A stretch of DNA of 64,000 nt from Nocardioides sp. ChNu-153 (lineage in GTDB: Bacteria > Actinomycetota > Actinomycetes > Propionibacteriales > Nocardioidaceae), in NCBI RefSeq assembly GCF_030466625.1, contig NZ_JADEVT010000008.1, positions 62,001-126,000 on the forward strand, given 5' to 3'. The notes under the pieces were generated by a model. The model made no database searches. It had not been told where the DNA came from and saw only the letters and a list, made by a program, of their open reading frames with translations. Position numbers and translations under genes: made by a program. Shown one piece after another: positions 1 to 7,512 of the stretch (its first letter is position 1; every line of letters starts with the position of its first letter).

Positions 1-510
1 GGGCGCCTCGCGGTGGGTGTGGGAGAAGCCGTAGACGACCGGAGCCGCCTCGTCGGCCGGCGGGATGCGCAGGAGCACGACGTCGTCGCCCGCGCGGAGC
101 CCGGAGCGCACGACGGACGGCTCGGTCTGCACCGTGGCCTCGTCCCCCTCCTCGGGGCCCGAGGTCAGGCGGACGTCGATCTCGTTGCAGCCCTCGGGGA
201 ACTCCTCGGCGCCCTCCGGCGTCTCCAGGCCCGGACCGACGGCGATGACCGGGCACGCCTCGCGGACGGCCAGCACCTCGGCGTCGGGGAACGTCACGCC
301 CTCCGCGGCGTACTGCACGTCCTCGACGGCGCTGTCACCGGAGGGCCACAGCGCGACGAGACCGGCCACCGACCCCAGCGCCACGACGGCGAGGAAGCCG
401 AGCAGCACGACGCGCGCGATCCGGCTGGTGGGCGCGTCGACGTGACCGTGACCGTGCCCGTGCGGGACCTCGCGGACACGGACGCGGGCACCGCCCCGGC
501 GTCGGCTCAC
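1..510 (-). CDS. YibE/F-family membrane protein, N-terminal part (runs off left edge)
   Basis: The first 170 codons of a gene that leaves the window on the left. The GTG start at 510 overlaps the stop of ndh as GTGA, so translation is probably coupled. The N-terminus has a His/Gly-rich HGHGHGH stretch at about residues 17-23, then one hydrophobic helix at about 33-54, then a polar beta-rich segment with two cysteines (ACPVIAVG and EGCNEI). This layout is that of actinobacterial YibE/F proteins, whose multi-helix membrane domain would lie beyond the edge. The family is thought to be a transporter-like membrane protein, but the substrate is unknown. The His-rich tail could bind metal; this is inference. 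Family call is from memory of the pattern. Confidence 0.7.
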   Translation of the reverse strand, partial: MSRRRGGARVRVREVPHGHGHGHVDAPTSRIARVVLLGFLAVVALGSVAGLVALWPSGDSAVEDVQYAAEGVTFPDAEVLAVREACPVIAVGPGLETPEGAEEFPEGCNEIDVRLTSGPEEGDEATVQTEPSVVRSGLRAGDDVVLLRIPPADEAAPVVYGFSHTHREAP

Positions 511-1970
511 CCGCCGACGCGCACGCCGCGCTCACCGGCGTCGGTGAGCCTGCTCTCCTCCGCCGCCTGGTCCTCGAGCTCCATGCGGCGGGCCTCGAGC
601 TCCGCCTCGTACTCACCGGGGCGCGACACGAGGTCCTTCGCCCCGCCCTCGAGCCGGGCGAGCGCCGTACGCGCGAAGATCTGCTGCTCGGTCACGGTGC
701 GCTCGGAGCGGTCGCGGCCCAGGAACGAGATGGCCCAGTGCATGAGCGCGCTGACCCGGTTCTTGAAGCCCGTGATGTAGACGAGGTGCACGGCGAGCCA
801 GGAGAGCCACGCGAGGATGCCGGTGAACCGGAACTTGCCCACCATGGCCACGGCACGGAAGCGGCTGATGATCGCCATCGAGCCCTTGTCGAAGTACTTG
901 AACGGCTTCTGGGGCTCCTTGCCCTTGAGCCGGCCCTCGATCTCGCGGGCGGCGTAGCGCGCGCCCTGGATCGCGACCTGGGCGACACCCGGGAGGTTGT
1001 TGAGGCTGATCATGTCGCCGACCACGAAGACCTCGGGGTAGCCCGGGAGCGTGAGGTCGGGGTTCACGCCGATGCGGCCGGCGCGGTCGAGCGGCGCACC
1101 GCTCTGCTCCGCCAGCTGCTTGCCGATCGGGTTGGCTTGCACGCCGGCGGCCCAGATCTTCGCCATCGACTCGATGCGCTGGGTGCTGCCGTCCTTGAAC
1201 TTGACCTCGAGGCCGCGCTCGTCGACGACGGTCACCATCGCGCCGAGCATGACCTCGACACCGAGCTTCTCGAGGCCCTCCTTGGCCTTCTGGCCCAGGC
1301 GGGCACCGAACGGCGGCAGCACCTGCGGTGCGGCGTCCACGAGCAGGACGCGGGCGCGCTCGGTGTTGATGTGGCGGAAGTCGCGGCGCAGCGTCCGGCG
1401 GGCGAGCTCGGCGATCTGGCCGGCCATCTCCACGCCGGTCGGGCCGGCGCCGACGACCACGAAGGTCAGGAGGTGCTCGACGGGCTCGCCGCGGCCGGCG
1501 GCGAGCTCGGCCATCTCGAAGGCGCCGAAGATCCGGCCGCGCAGCTCGAGGGCGTCGTCGATGCTCTTCATGCCCGGGGCGAACTCGGCGAAGTGGTCGT
1601 TGCCGAAGTAGCTCTGGCTCGCGCCGGCGGCCACGATGAGGGAGTCGTACGGCGTCACCGTCTCGCGTCCCAGCACGTGGGAGGTCACGGTGCGCGCCTC
1701 GAGGTCGACCGAGGACACCTCGCCGAGCAGGACCGTCGCGTTGTGCTGCTTCGCAAGGATCTCGCGGGTCGGCGGGGCGATCTCGCCCTGGGAGAGGATG
1801 CCGGTCGCCACCTGGTAGAGCAGCGGCTGGAAGAGGTGGTGCGTGGTCTTCGCGACCATCGTCACGCCGACGTCGGCCTTCCGCAGGGCCTTGGTGCCGA
1901 ACAGACCCCCGAAGCCTGAGCCGATGACGACCACCTCGTGACGGTTCCCGCTGGTCCGTGCTGCGCTCAT
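507..1970 (-). CDS. ndh: Type II NADH dehydrogenase (NDH-2)
   Basis: About 487 residues. It moves electrons from NADH to menaquinone without pumping protons and sits on the inner face of the membrane. The FAD-binding Rossmann motif VVIGSGFGG is near the N-terminus and the second, NADH-binding motif VVVGAGPTGVEMAG is at about residue 170. The conserved VFVVGDM motif follows at about 315, and an aromatic-hydrophobic C-terminal region (WLAVHLVYITGFKNR) is the usual membrane anchor. I prefer the ATG at 1970, which has AAGGGCGAGG upstream. An in-frame GTG at 1997 would add nine residues. It is followed directly by the YibE/F gene with a GTGA overlap. Confidence 0.95.
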   Translation of the reverse strand: MSAARTSGNRHEVVVIGSGFGGLFGTKALRKADVGVTMVAKTTHHLFQPLLYQVATGILSQGEIAPPTREILAKQHNATVLLGEVSSVDLEARTVTSHVLGRETVTPYDSLIVAAGASQSYFGNDHFAEFAPGMKSIDDALELRGRIFGAFEMAELAAGRGEPVEHLLTFVVVGAGPTGVEMAGQIAELARRTLRRDFRHINTERARVLLVDAAPQVLPPFGARLGQKAKEGLEKLGVEVMLGAMVTVVDERGLEVKFKDGSTQRIESMAKIWAAGVQANPIGKQLAEQSGAPLDRAGRIGVNPDLTLPGYPEVFVVGDMISLNNLPGVAQVAIQGARYAAREIEGRLKGKEPQKPFKYFDKGSMAIISRFRAVAMVGKFRFTGILAWLSWLAVHLVYITGFKNRVSALMHWAISFLGRDRSERTVTEQQIFARTALARLEGGAKDLVSRPGEYEAELEARRMELEDQAAEESRLTDAGERGVRVGG

Positions 1971-2089
1971 CGGCCTCGCCCTTCTCGTCGACTTCACCCT
2001 CGTGGCATCCCGTACGACGCCGGTTACCCCAGATCCCGGCGCGCATCCCCCATTCTTGTCCGGCCGGCGTCCTGAAGCACATCACCAGA

Positions 2090-2111
2090 GGTGGTTTCAG
2101 ACACAACCACC
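2090..2111. promoter_or_regulatory. Dyad between ndh and the ATP-binding protein gene
   Basis: GGTGGTT and AACCACC form a perfect 7-bp inverted repeat with an 8-base spacer in the divergent intergenic region. It sits about 120 bases upstream of ndh and 78 upstream of the plus-strand start, so it could serve as an operator for either. It does not match the Rex consensus. The regulator is unknown. Confidence 0.3.
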
Positions 2112-2189
2112 CGGGGAAACAGGCGCCAGATGCCCCCGTACCCCGCGTCGGTCCCGGTCTGACGCGACCCGCACTCGAGGTTGCCCGTC

Positions 2190-3134
2190 ATGCCCCAGAG
2201 CCGCGACGCCGTCCGTCTCGACCCCGGACCGTCCAGCGTCCAGCACGCCCGACGGTGGGTCGCTGCCGCCTGCCGTGAGATGGGTCGCGACGACCTCGTC
2301 GAGCCGGCCGAGCTGTGCGTCTCCGAGCTGGTGACCAACGCGGTGCTCCACGCCGAGCCCCCGATCTCGCTGCGGGTGCGCGGCACCCGCGAGCACCCGC
2401 GCTTCGAGGTGTTCGACGGCTCCCACCGGCCGCCCGTGTTCACCCCGATGGCGGAGGCGGACGTCGAGGACGAGCTGGACCTCCTCCTCACCGTCGGCCG
2501 CGGCCTCGGCATGGTCGCGATGAACTCGGCCGCCTGGGGCGCCGACATCACGCCCGAGGGCAAGGTCGTCTGGTTCGAGCCCGTCGCCGAGCCGCGCCTC
2601 GACGGGGACCTGTCCGGCGAGGTGTACGACGTGACCGCGGCGCCGTCGGCCCCCGACGCCACCGACCGGTACGTCGTGCACCTCCGCGGGCTGCCCGCGT
2701 CGGCGTACCGCGACTTCCGCCGCCACTACAGCGACCTGCGCCGCGAGGTGCGGCTGCTCGCGCTGGCCCACGAGGACGCCTACCCCCTGGCCCGGGACCT
2801 CTCGCGCCTGTTCGACACCTTCGAGCGCCAGATCGACCACGGCCCGGCGGTCGCCGACGTCGAGGCGAGCCTGGCCGCCGGGCGCGACCGGGCCGACGTC
2901 GACCTCACGGTCGGGCAACCCGCGAGCGGGCTCGCGGAGCAGATGCTCGAGCTGCTGGACCTCGCGGACGCCTTCTGCCGGGCGCAGCGCCTGCTGTCGC
3001 TCGAGCGGAGCGCGGCGCAGCGGACCTTCCAGCAGTGGCTGTTGCGGGAGGTGGCGCGCCAGGGCCGCGGCGAGGAGCCCCGGTCGTGGACGGCCGCGGC
3101 GACCGACCGGGTGGGCGACGCGCACGCCTCCTGA
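2190..3134 (+). CDS. RsbW-like ATP-binding protein (HATPase_c_2) with helical C-terminal domain
   Basis: 314 residues from the ATG at 2190, with GAGG nine bases upstream. Residues about 10-140 form an anti-sigma-factor-type histidine kinase ATPase fold: N-box SELVTNAVLHA, then FEVFDGS and GRGLGMVAMNSAAWG (ATP lid). The remaining 160 residues are charged and mostly helical (RHYSDLRREVRLLALAHED) and have no motif I recognise. There is no DHp domain, no membrane segment and no nearby sigma factor, anti-anti-sigma gene or PP2C phosphatase. Proteins of this fold usually bind and inactivate a sigma factor or phosphorylate an antagonist. That role is inferred here and the partner is not visible. Confidence 0.75.
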   Translation: MPQSRDAVRLDPGPSSVQHARRWVAAACREMGRDDLVEPAELCVSELVTNAVLHAEPPISLRVRGTREHPRFEVFDGSHRPPVFTPMAEADVEDELDLLLTVGRGLGMVAMNSAAWGADITPEGKVVWFEPVAEPRLDGDLSGEVYDVTAAPSAPDATDRYVVHLRGLPASAYRDFRRHYSDLRREVRLLALAHEDAYPLARDLSRLFDTFERQIDHGPAVADVEASLAAGRDRADVDLTVGQPASGLAEQMLELLDLADAFCRAQRLLSLERSAAQRTFQQWLLREVARQGRGEEPRSWTAAATDRVGDAHAS

Positions 3135-3146
3135 GGAGCGCGCGGC

Positions 3147-3500
3147 TCAGCCGTAGCCGAGGGCGTGCAGGGCGGCGTCGTCGATGCCGAAGTGGTGGGC
3201 GATCTCGTGCACGACGGTCACGTGCACCTCGTCCTCGAGCTCCTCCAGCGAGTCGCACATCTCCTGGAGCGGGCGGCGGAACACGAAGATGCGGTCGGGC
3301 AGCACGCCGCCGTAGTCGAACCCGCGCTCGGTGAGGGCGACCCCGTCGTACAGGCCCAGCAGGTCGGGCTCGTCCTCGGGCGGCTCGTCCTCGACGAGCA
3401 CCACCACGTTGTGCACCAGGCGGGCCAGCTCGTCGGGCACGGAGTCGAGCGCGGCGTCGACGATGCGCTCGAACGCCTCACGGTCCAGGTCGACGGGCAC
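3147..3500 (-). CDS. Small zincin-like metallopeptidase-family protein
   Basis: About 117 residues. The motif VVHEIAHHFGIDD near the C-terminus is an HExxH zinc site with a following Asp, as in the actinobacterial metallopeptidase family of about 115-130 residues. The acidic central part (EDEPPEDEPDLLGLYDG) is also typical of that family. The open frame extends further upstream to 3569, but that stretch lies inside the tRNA terminator hairpin. I therefore place the start at GTG 3500, although no strong ribosome binding site precedes it. No signal peptide, so it is likely cytosolic. Substrate is unknown. Confidence 0.75.
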   Translation of the reverse strand: MPVDLDREAFERIVDAALDSVPDELARLVHNVVVLVEDEPPEDEPDLLGLYDGVALTERGFDYGGVLPDRIFVFRRPLQEMCDSLEELEDEVHVTVVHEIAHHFGIDDAALHALGYG

Positions 3501-3531
3501 CGCACCATCATCACCGGTGGGCGGAAATGGC

Positions 3532-3567
3532 GATCGCCCCGGATCCGCTCGGGGATCCGGGGCGATC
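3532..3567 (-). terminator. Hairpin terminator after tRNA-Asp
   Basis: Perfect 15-bp stem (arms 3532-3546 and 3553-3567) with a 6-base loop, directly 3' of tRNA-Asp on the minus strand. A short T-containing run (CCATTT) follows on that strand. It separates the tRNA unit from the metallopeptidase gene. Confidence 0.8.
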
Positions 3568-3572
3568 ATCTG

Positions 3573-3646
3573 CGACCCCGACGGGACTCGAACCCGCGGC
3601 CTCCGCCGTGACAGGGCGGCGCGCTAACCAACTGCGCTACGGGGCC
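3573..3646 (-). tRNA. tRNA-Asp (GTC)
   Basis: 74 nt cloverleaf with acceptor GGCCCCG/CGGGGTC, D-arm AGCGCAGTTGGTTAGCGC, anticodon loop CTGTCAC (GTC) on a CCGCC/GGCGG stem, and T-loop GTTCGAGTC. The 3' CCA is not encoded. It lies 79 nt downstream of tRNA-Glu on the same strand, probably in one transcript. Confidence 0.96.
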
Positions 3647-3725
3647 AGGTGTGGCGGCTCCTGCGTCAGGAGCCGGTGAACCATAACTCATCTGCTCGAC
3701 CGATTCCCAATCGAGGTCCGGCCCG

Positions 3726-3798
3726 CACCCCCAACCGGATTCGAACCGGCGCTACCGCCGTGAAAGGGCGGGGTCCTGGGCCGCTAGACGATGGGGGC
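3726..3798 (-). tRNA. tRNA-Glu (TTC)
   Basis: 73 nt. Anticodon loop CTTTCAC (TTC) on a CCGCC/GGCGG stem, D-arm with GTCTAGCGGCC, T-arm GGTTCGAATCC, acceptor GCCCCCA/TGGGGGT with a G-U closing pair as seen in other actinobacterial tRNA-Glu. CCA is not encoded. First gene of the Glu-Asp pair. Confidence 0.96.
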
Positions 3799-3843
3799 CA
3801 GCCGCGCGGCGCACCGGGCGAGCCGGGTGCCGACGACCGGGCA

Positions 3844-3849
3844 AGCATA
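3844..3849 (-). promoter_or_regulatory. Candidate -10 box of the tRNA-Glu/Asp unit
   Basis: TATGCT on the minus strand, 45 bases upstream of tRNA-Glu. The same hexamer lies upstream of tRNA-Phe (3907) and tRNA-Pro (25313). No convincing -35 element is visible. Confidence 0.45.
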
Positions 3850-3906
3850 GGACACCGGCCCCGGGCCGGGCCGCTGACCGGTTTCGTGCGCCCCCGCGGG
3901 CTGCGG

Positions 3907-3912
3907 TATGCT
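3907..3912 (+). promoter_or_regulatory. Candidate -10 box of tRNA-Phe
   Basis: TATGCT, 11 bases before the tRNA-Phe 5' end. A weak -35 candidate, TTCGTG, begins at 3883 with 18-base spacing. Confidence 0.45.
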
Positions 3913-3923
3913 TCTGGCCGCTC

Positions 3924-3997
3924 GGGCAGGTAGCTCAGTTGGTACGAGCGATCGCCTGAAAAGTGATAGGTCGGCGGTTCGACCCCGCCCCTGCCCA
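3924..3997 (+). tRNA. tRNA-Phe (GAA)
   Basis: 74 nt. Acceptor GGGCAGG/CCTGCCC, D-arm GCTCAGTTGGTACGAGC, anticodon loop CTGAAAA (GAA) on an ATCGC/GTGAT stem containing one G-U pair, T-arm GGTTCGACC. CCA is not encoded. Divergent from the Glu-Asp unit. Confidence 0.95.
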
Positions 3998-4003
3998 CGA
4001 GCA

Positions 4004-4042
4004 CGAGAGCCCCGCCGGTCCGCCGGCGGGGCTCTCGCCCTT
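4004..4042 (+). terminator. Hairpin terminator after tRNA-Phe
   Basis: Perfect 15-bp GC-rich stem (4004-4018 with 4023-4037) and a TCCG loop, followed by CCCTT, starting 6 bases after the tRNA. Confidence 0.85.
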
Positions 4043-4111
4043 CCCGGACCCGTCCGCGACGTCGTGGCGCTAGCGTGGGCCGCTCGGGCGACGGACAGGA
4101 GGGAGTGGTCG

Positions 4112-4882
4112 ATGCTGGTCTCGGAGCGGCGCGACCTGCTGCTCGCCCGCCTGCGGCGAGACGGCCGCATCATCGCGAAGGACGTCGCCGCCGAGCTGGG
4201 CGTCGGGGAGGACTCGGTCCGCCGCGACCTCCGCGAGCTCGCCGCCGCCGGCCTGTGCCAACGGGTGTACGGCGGCGCCCTGCCGGTCTCGCCGGCCGTC
4301 GGCGACCACGCCGCCCGCACCCAGGTGGCGTCCGACAGCAAGCGCCGCGTGGCCGCGGCTGCCGTCGGGCTCGTCCGCCCGGGCTGCACCCTCCTGCTCG
4401 ACGGGGGTACGACGGCCCTCGAGGTCGCGCGCGCCCTGCCGGCCGACCTGCGGGCCACCGTCGTCACCCACAGCGTCACCGTGGCCGCCGCGCTGGTCGA
4501 GCACCCGTCCGTCGACGTCGTCGTGCTCGGCGGCCGGCTCTTCAAGCACTCGGCCGTCACCAGCGGCGCCGCCGCCGCCGAGGCGGCCGCCACCGTCGCG
4601 GCCGACCTCTTCCTCCTCGGGGTCACCGGCGTGCACGCCCGGGCCGGCCTCACCACCGGCGACCCCGACGAGGCGGCGATGAAGCGACTCCTGGCGGAGC
4701 GCGCAGCCGAGACCTGGGTGCTGGCCAGCGTCGAGAAGGTGGGCGCGGCGTCGCCGTACACGGTGCTGCCGCTGGACCGTGTCGCGGGCATCGTCATCGA
4801 CGCACCCCCTGGCGCCGCCGCCGTGGCCGACCTGACCGCGCTCGGCGTGCCCCTGCTCGACGCGGCCGACCCCACCGCCTGA
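4112..4882 (+). CDS. DeoR/GlpR-family transcriptional regulator
   Basis: 256 residues from the ATG at 4112, with AGGAGGGAG upstream. Residues about 5-60 form the DeoR winged helix-turn-helix (RLRRDGRIIAKDVAAELGVG, SVRRDLRELAAAGLCQRVYGG). The rest is the DeoRC sugar-phosphate sensor with its signature LLDGGTTALEVARALP and a downstream LGGRLFK segment. Family members repress sugar or nucleoside catabolic genes and release DNA on binding a phosphorylated sugar. No sugar operon adjoins it, so the target is elsewhere or it acts alone. The longer open frame starting upstream of 4112 runs through the tRNA and is not coding. Confidence 0.9.
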   Translation: MLVSERRDLLLARLRRDGRIIAKDVAAELGVGEDSVRRDLRELAAAGLCQRVYGGALPVSPAVGDHAARTQVASDSKRRVAAAAVGLVRPGCTLLLDGGTTALEVARALPADLRATVVTHSVTVAAALVEHPSVDVVVLGGRLFKHSAVTSGAAAAEAAATVAADLFLLGVTGVHARAGLTTGDPDEAAMKRLLAERAAETWVLASVEKVGAASPYTVLPLDRVAGIVIDAPPGAAAVADLTALGVPLLDAADPTA

Positions 4883-4939
4883 CGCCCCGGACCCGACCCC
4901 GGACCGCCCCCGGGTCCACGTCCGGTCCTCGTCCGACCC

Positions 4940-5671
4940 TCAGGCGCGGGGGTCCGTGCGGAACGGACCCGACAGCGCGGCCCACTGCAGCAGCACCACC
5001 GTCTTGGCGTCGCTGATCCGACCGTCGGCCACCCGACGCAGCGCGTCGTCGACGTCGAGCTCCAGCACCTCGATGTCCTCGCCCTCCTCCGCCAGCCCGC
5101 CGCCCGCGCCGGTGCGGTCCTGCGGGCCGTACGGGGCCGCGTAGAAGTGCACGCGCTCCGTGACCGAGCCGGGACTCATCCAGAGGTCCATGACGTGCTC
5201 CACCTCGCCGACGACGACGCCCAGCTCCTCGGCCACCTCGCGCCGGACGGCGGTGACCGGGTCGTCCTCGTCGAGGAGACCGGCCGCGGTCTCGACGAGC
5301 CGCCCGTCGGGGTGGCCGTTGACGTAGACCGGGAACCGGAACTGGCGCGTCAGCAGCACGGTGCGCCGTACCCGGTCGTGGAGCAGGATCGTCGCGCCGT
5401 TGCCGCGGTCGTAGGTCTCGCGCTGCTGCACGCTCCACCGCCCGCGGGAGTCGCGGTAGTCGAACGTCGTGCGGCGCAGCACGTGCCAGCCCGCGGCGAG
5501 CAGCTCGACGTCGCGCACCACGACGTCGTCGTTGCCCCGCAGGTCCCGGCCCACCCGGTCGAGGCCCGTGCGCCCCCGCGCGTCCGGTACGTCGAGTCCC
5601 GGCGTGCCGCGGCCCGCGGCGGTGCCACCGGAGGGGGAGGTGAGGTGTGCGTCGGTCGTAGTCGTCTCCAT
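4940..5671 (-). CDS. nudK: NudK-like Nudix hydrolase (GDP-mannose/ADP-sugar pyrophosphatase type)
   Basis: 243 residues. The Nudix box is AAGLLDEDDPVTAVRREVAE followed by ELGVV, with the spacing found in E. coli NudK rather than the strict textbook pattern. It is followed by WMSPGSVTERVHFYAA, matching the MSPGGVTE segment of NudK-type GDP-mannose hydrolases. An N-terminal extension of about 45 residues is probably unstructured. It should split nucleoside diphosphate sugars to a nucleoside monophosphate and a sugar phosphate; the exact substrate cannot be read from sequence. Start is the ATG at 5671. It is divergent from the secreted hydrolase across 225 bases. Confidence 0.85.
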   Translation of the reverse strand: METTTTDAHLTSPSGGTAAGRGTPGLDVPDARGRTGLDRVGRDLRGNDDVVVRDVELLAAGWHVLRRTTFDYRDSRGRWSVQQRETYDRGNGATILLHDRVRRTVLLTRQFRFPVYVNGHPDGRLVETAAGLLDEDDPVTAVRREVAEELGVVVGEVEHVMDLWMSPGSVTERVHFYAAPYGPQDRTGAGGGLAEEGEDIEVLELDVDDALRRVADGRISDAKTVVLLQWAALSGPFRTDPRA

Positions 5672-5896
5672 GACGCGCACCCTACGACCGAAACGTGCAG
5701 GAATCGCGATAATTCGGACACAACGAGCAGAAGCACGCCGCGCGACGACGGTTCCCCGAGCGGCGAGGACGCAGCGTGCGCACCCCTTGCCGAACCGGCG
5801 AACTAGTTGCACCATGAGTGCAGGAACACGGGCACCACCTCGCCACGCGCCACTCGGGTGCCGCCGCGACGCCCCTCCACCTCGGGAGCACCACCC

Positions 5897-6811
5897 ATGT
5901 CTCAGCACCCCCTCCTGCGTCGTCTCGCCGCGCCCGCGCTCGTCGCCGGCCTCGCCCTCGGCACCGCCACCACCGGCCCCGCGACCGCCGCACCGGCCGG
6001 CACGCCCGTCACCGCCGCGACCGCCGCGGCGGCGGCCAGCCCCTACCAGCACGGCCCGGACCCGACCCTGGCCGCGCTGCGCGCCACCCGCGGGCCCTAC
6101 GCCACGTCGTCGTACTCGGTCTCGGACCTGGCGAGCCGCGGTTTCGGCTCCGGCACGGTCACCTACCCGACCACCACGAGCGAGGGACGCTTCGGCGTCG
6201 TGGCCATCTCGCCCGGCTACACCGCGTCGGAGTCGACCATCGCCTGGCTCGGCCCGCGCCTCGCGTCGTTCGGGTTCGTCGTCGTCACCTTCAACACGAA
6301 CTCCCGCTACGACCAGCCGGACGCCCGCGGCGACCAGCTGCTGGCCGCGCTCGACCACGTCATCGCCGACTCGCGCACGGCGTCGCGCGTCGACGCGACC
6401 CGCCAGGCGGTGGTGGGCCACTCCATGGGCGGCGGCGGCACGCTCGAGGCGGCCGTGACCCGGCCCTCCCTCGAGGCCGCCGTGGGCCTCACCCCCTGGA
6501 ACATCGACAAGACGTGGTCCGAGGTCGACGCGGCGTCGCTCATGATCGGCGCCGAGGACGACACGGTCGCCCCGGTCTCCAGCCACGCCATCCCGTTCTA
6601 CGGCTCGCTGACGGGCGCGGAGCGGCGCGGCTACCTCGAGCTCGCCGGTGCCAGCCACTTCGCACCGAACACGGCGAACACCACGATCGCGACCTACACG
6701 ATCGCGTGGCTGAAGCGGTACGTCGACGACGACACCCGCTACGAGCAGTTCCTGACCCCGGGCACGAGCGTCTCGCCGTTCGGCGACGTCTCGGACTACC
6801 GGATCAGCTGA
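5897..6811 (+). CDS. Secreted cutinase / PET-hydrolase-type polyester hydrolase
   Basis: 304 residues; ATG at 5897 with GGGAGC upstream. A Sec signal peptide covers about residues 1-34 (RRLAAPALVAGLALG, then ATAAPA). The mature part follows Thermobifida-type cutinases closely: ISPGYTASESTIAWLGPRLA, GHSMGGGGTLEAA (nucleophile S176), LTPWNIDKTW, GAEDDTVAP (D222) and GASHFAPN (H254), then AWLKRYVDDDTRYEQFL. Aromatic subsite residues Y108, W201 and F255 match type I cutinases. It is expected to hydrolyse cutin-like and synthetic polyesters outside the cell. The two C-terminal cysteines of Thermobifida cutinases are absent (LTPG and YRIS here), so that disulfide is missing. Activity on PET is inferred from family only. 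Confidence 0.92.
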   Translation: MSQHPLLRRLAAPALVAGLALGTATTGPATAAPAGTPVTAATAAAAASPYQHGPDPTLAALRATRGPYATSSYSVSDLASRGFGSGTVTYPTTTSEGRFGVVAISPGYTASESTIAWLGPRLASFGFVVVTFNTNSRYDQPDARGDQLLAALDHVIADSRTASRVDATRQAVVGHSMGGGGTLEAAVTRPSLEAAVGLTPWNIDKTWSEVDAASLMIGAEDDTVAPVSSHAIPFYGSLTGAERRGYLELAGASHFAPNTANTTIATYTIAWLKRYVDDDTRYEQFLTPGTSVSPFGDVSDYRIS

Positions 6812-6823
6812 GCCCACCCGGCT

Positions 6824-6863
6824 GCGTCGGTCCCGGCACCGCGGGACGGGCCGGGACCGACGC
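6824..6863. promoter_or_regulatory. 13-bp dyad between cutinase and TetR genes
   Basis: GCGTCGGTCCCGG (6824-6836) and CCGGGACCGACGC (6851-6863) form a perfect inverted repeat with a 14-base loop. It starts 12 bases after the cutinase stop and ends 16 before the TetR start. It could terminate the cutinase transcript, or be an operator or attenuator for the regulator. There is no U-tract. Confidence 0.6.
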
Positions 6864-6879
6864 GACCGAGGGGGAGCAC

Positions 6880-7476
6880 GTGGAGCACGACGACCGCGGG
6901 ACGGACGGGCGCGTCGCGCGCGGGCAGCGCAACCGCGCGGCGCTCGTCGCCGCCTTCCTCGACCTCGTCGCCGCCGGCCGGCAACGCGTCACCGGCCAGC
7001 AGGTCGCCGAGGCCGCCGGCGTCTCGGTGCGCACCGTGTGGACGCACTTCGCGGACCTCGAGGCGCTGTACGACGCGGCGAGCCGCGAGCTGTGGCGCCG
7101 CTACGTCGACGAACGGGTCCTGGTGCCGGGCGATGCGGACCTCGCGACGCGGGTCGACCGCTTCGCCGCCCAGCGCGCCGCCGAGAACGAGGCCATCGCG
7201 CCCTTCGCCCGCACGGCCGCGCTCGCCGAGCCCTTCAGCCCGGCGCTGCGGGCCTCGCGGGCCCGGTTCGTGGGTGCGGTGCGCGACGACGTGCTGCGCC
7301 TCTTCCCGACCGAGCTCGCCGGGGCGCCCGAGCGCACCTCCGCGGTGCTGGCCGCTGCGACGTACCCCGCGTGGTCGACCCTGCGCGACGACCTCGGGCT
7401 CGACGTCGACGGCGCGGCGGCGGCGTCGACCCTCGCCCTGCGGGCGCTGCTCGCCCCCGGGACGCGCCGCTCCTGA
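6880..7476 (+). CDS. TetR-family transcriptional regulator
   Basis: 198 residues from GTG 6880, preceded by GAGGGGGAG. The N-terminal helix-turn-helix reads RQRVTGQQVAEAAGVSVRTV followed by WTHFADLEALYD (about residues 30-62), the standard TetR DNA-binding domain. The C-terminal ligand-binding part is Ala/Leu/Arg rich with no diagnostic signature. It lies 68 bases after the cutinase on the same strand, with a perfect dyad between them, so it may sense polyester breakdown products or control its own transcription. That link is inferred from position only. Confidence 0.85.
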   Translation: MEHDDRGTDGRVARGQRNRAALVAAFLDLVAAGRQRVTGQQVAEAAGVSVRTVWTHFADLEALYDAASRELWRRYVDERVLVPGDADLATRVDRFAAQRAAENEAIAPFARTAALAEPFSPALRASRARFVGAVRDDVLRLFPTELAGAPERTSAVLAAATYPAWSTLRDDLGLDVDGAAAASTLALRALLAPGTRRS

Positions 7477-7512
7477 GGCCCCGCACCCCGCGGGCGCGGG
7501 GACGCGCCTCAG
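7473..7512. terminator. Bidirectional hairpin between TetR and GTPase genes
   Basis: Outer arms CTGAGGC and GCCTCAG, with inner GCCCCGC/GCGGGG pairing. Both stop codons (TGA on plus, TCA on minus) are inside the arms, so one hairpin can serve both convergent genes. Confidence 0.6.

Noticed and set aside
2090..2111. Rex site controlling ndh
   Set aside because: The dyad half-site GGTGGTT does not resemble the TTGTGAA-type Rex half-site; kept only as an unnamed dyad.
3501..3569. Upstream extension of the metallopeptidase frame
   Set aside because: The extension lies in the tRNA terminator hairpin and gives a Pro/Arg/Asp lead not typical of the family.
5807..5896. Upstream in-frame TTG start for the polyester hydrolase
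   Set aside because: It would put a 30-residue polar lead before the signal peptide; ATG 5897 has its own ribosome binding site and starts the signal directly.
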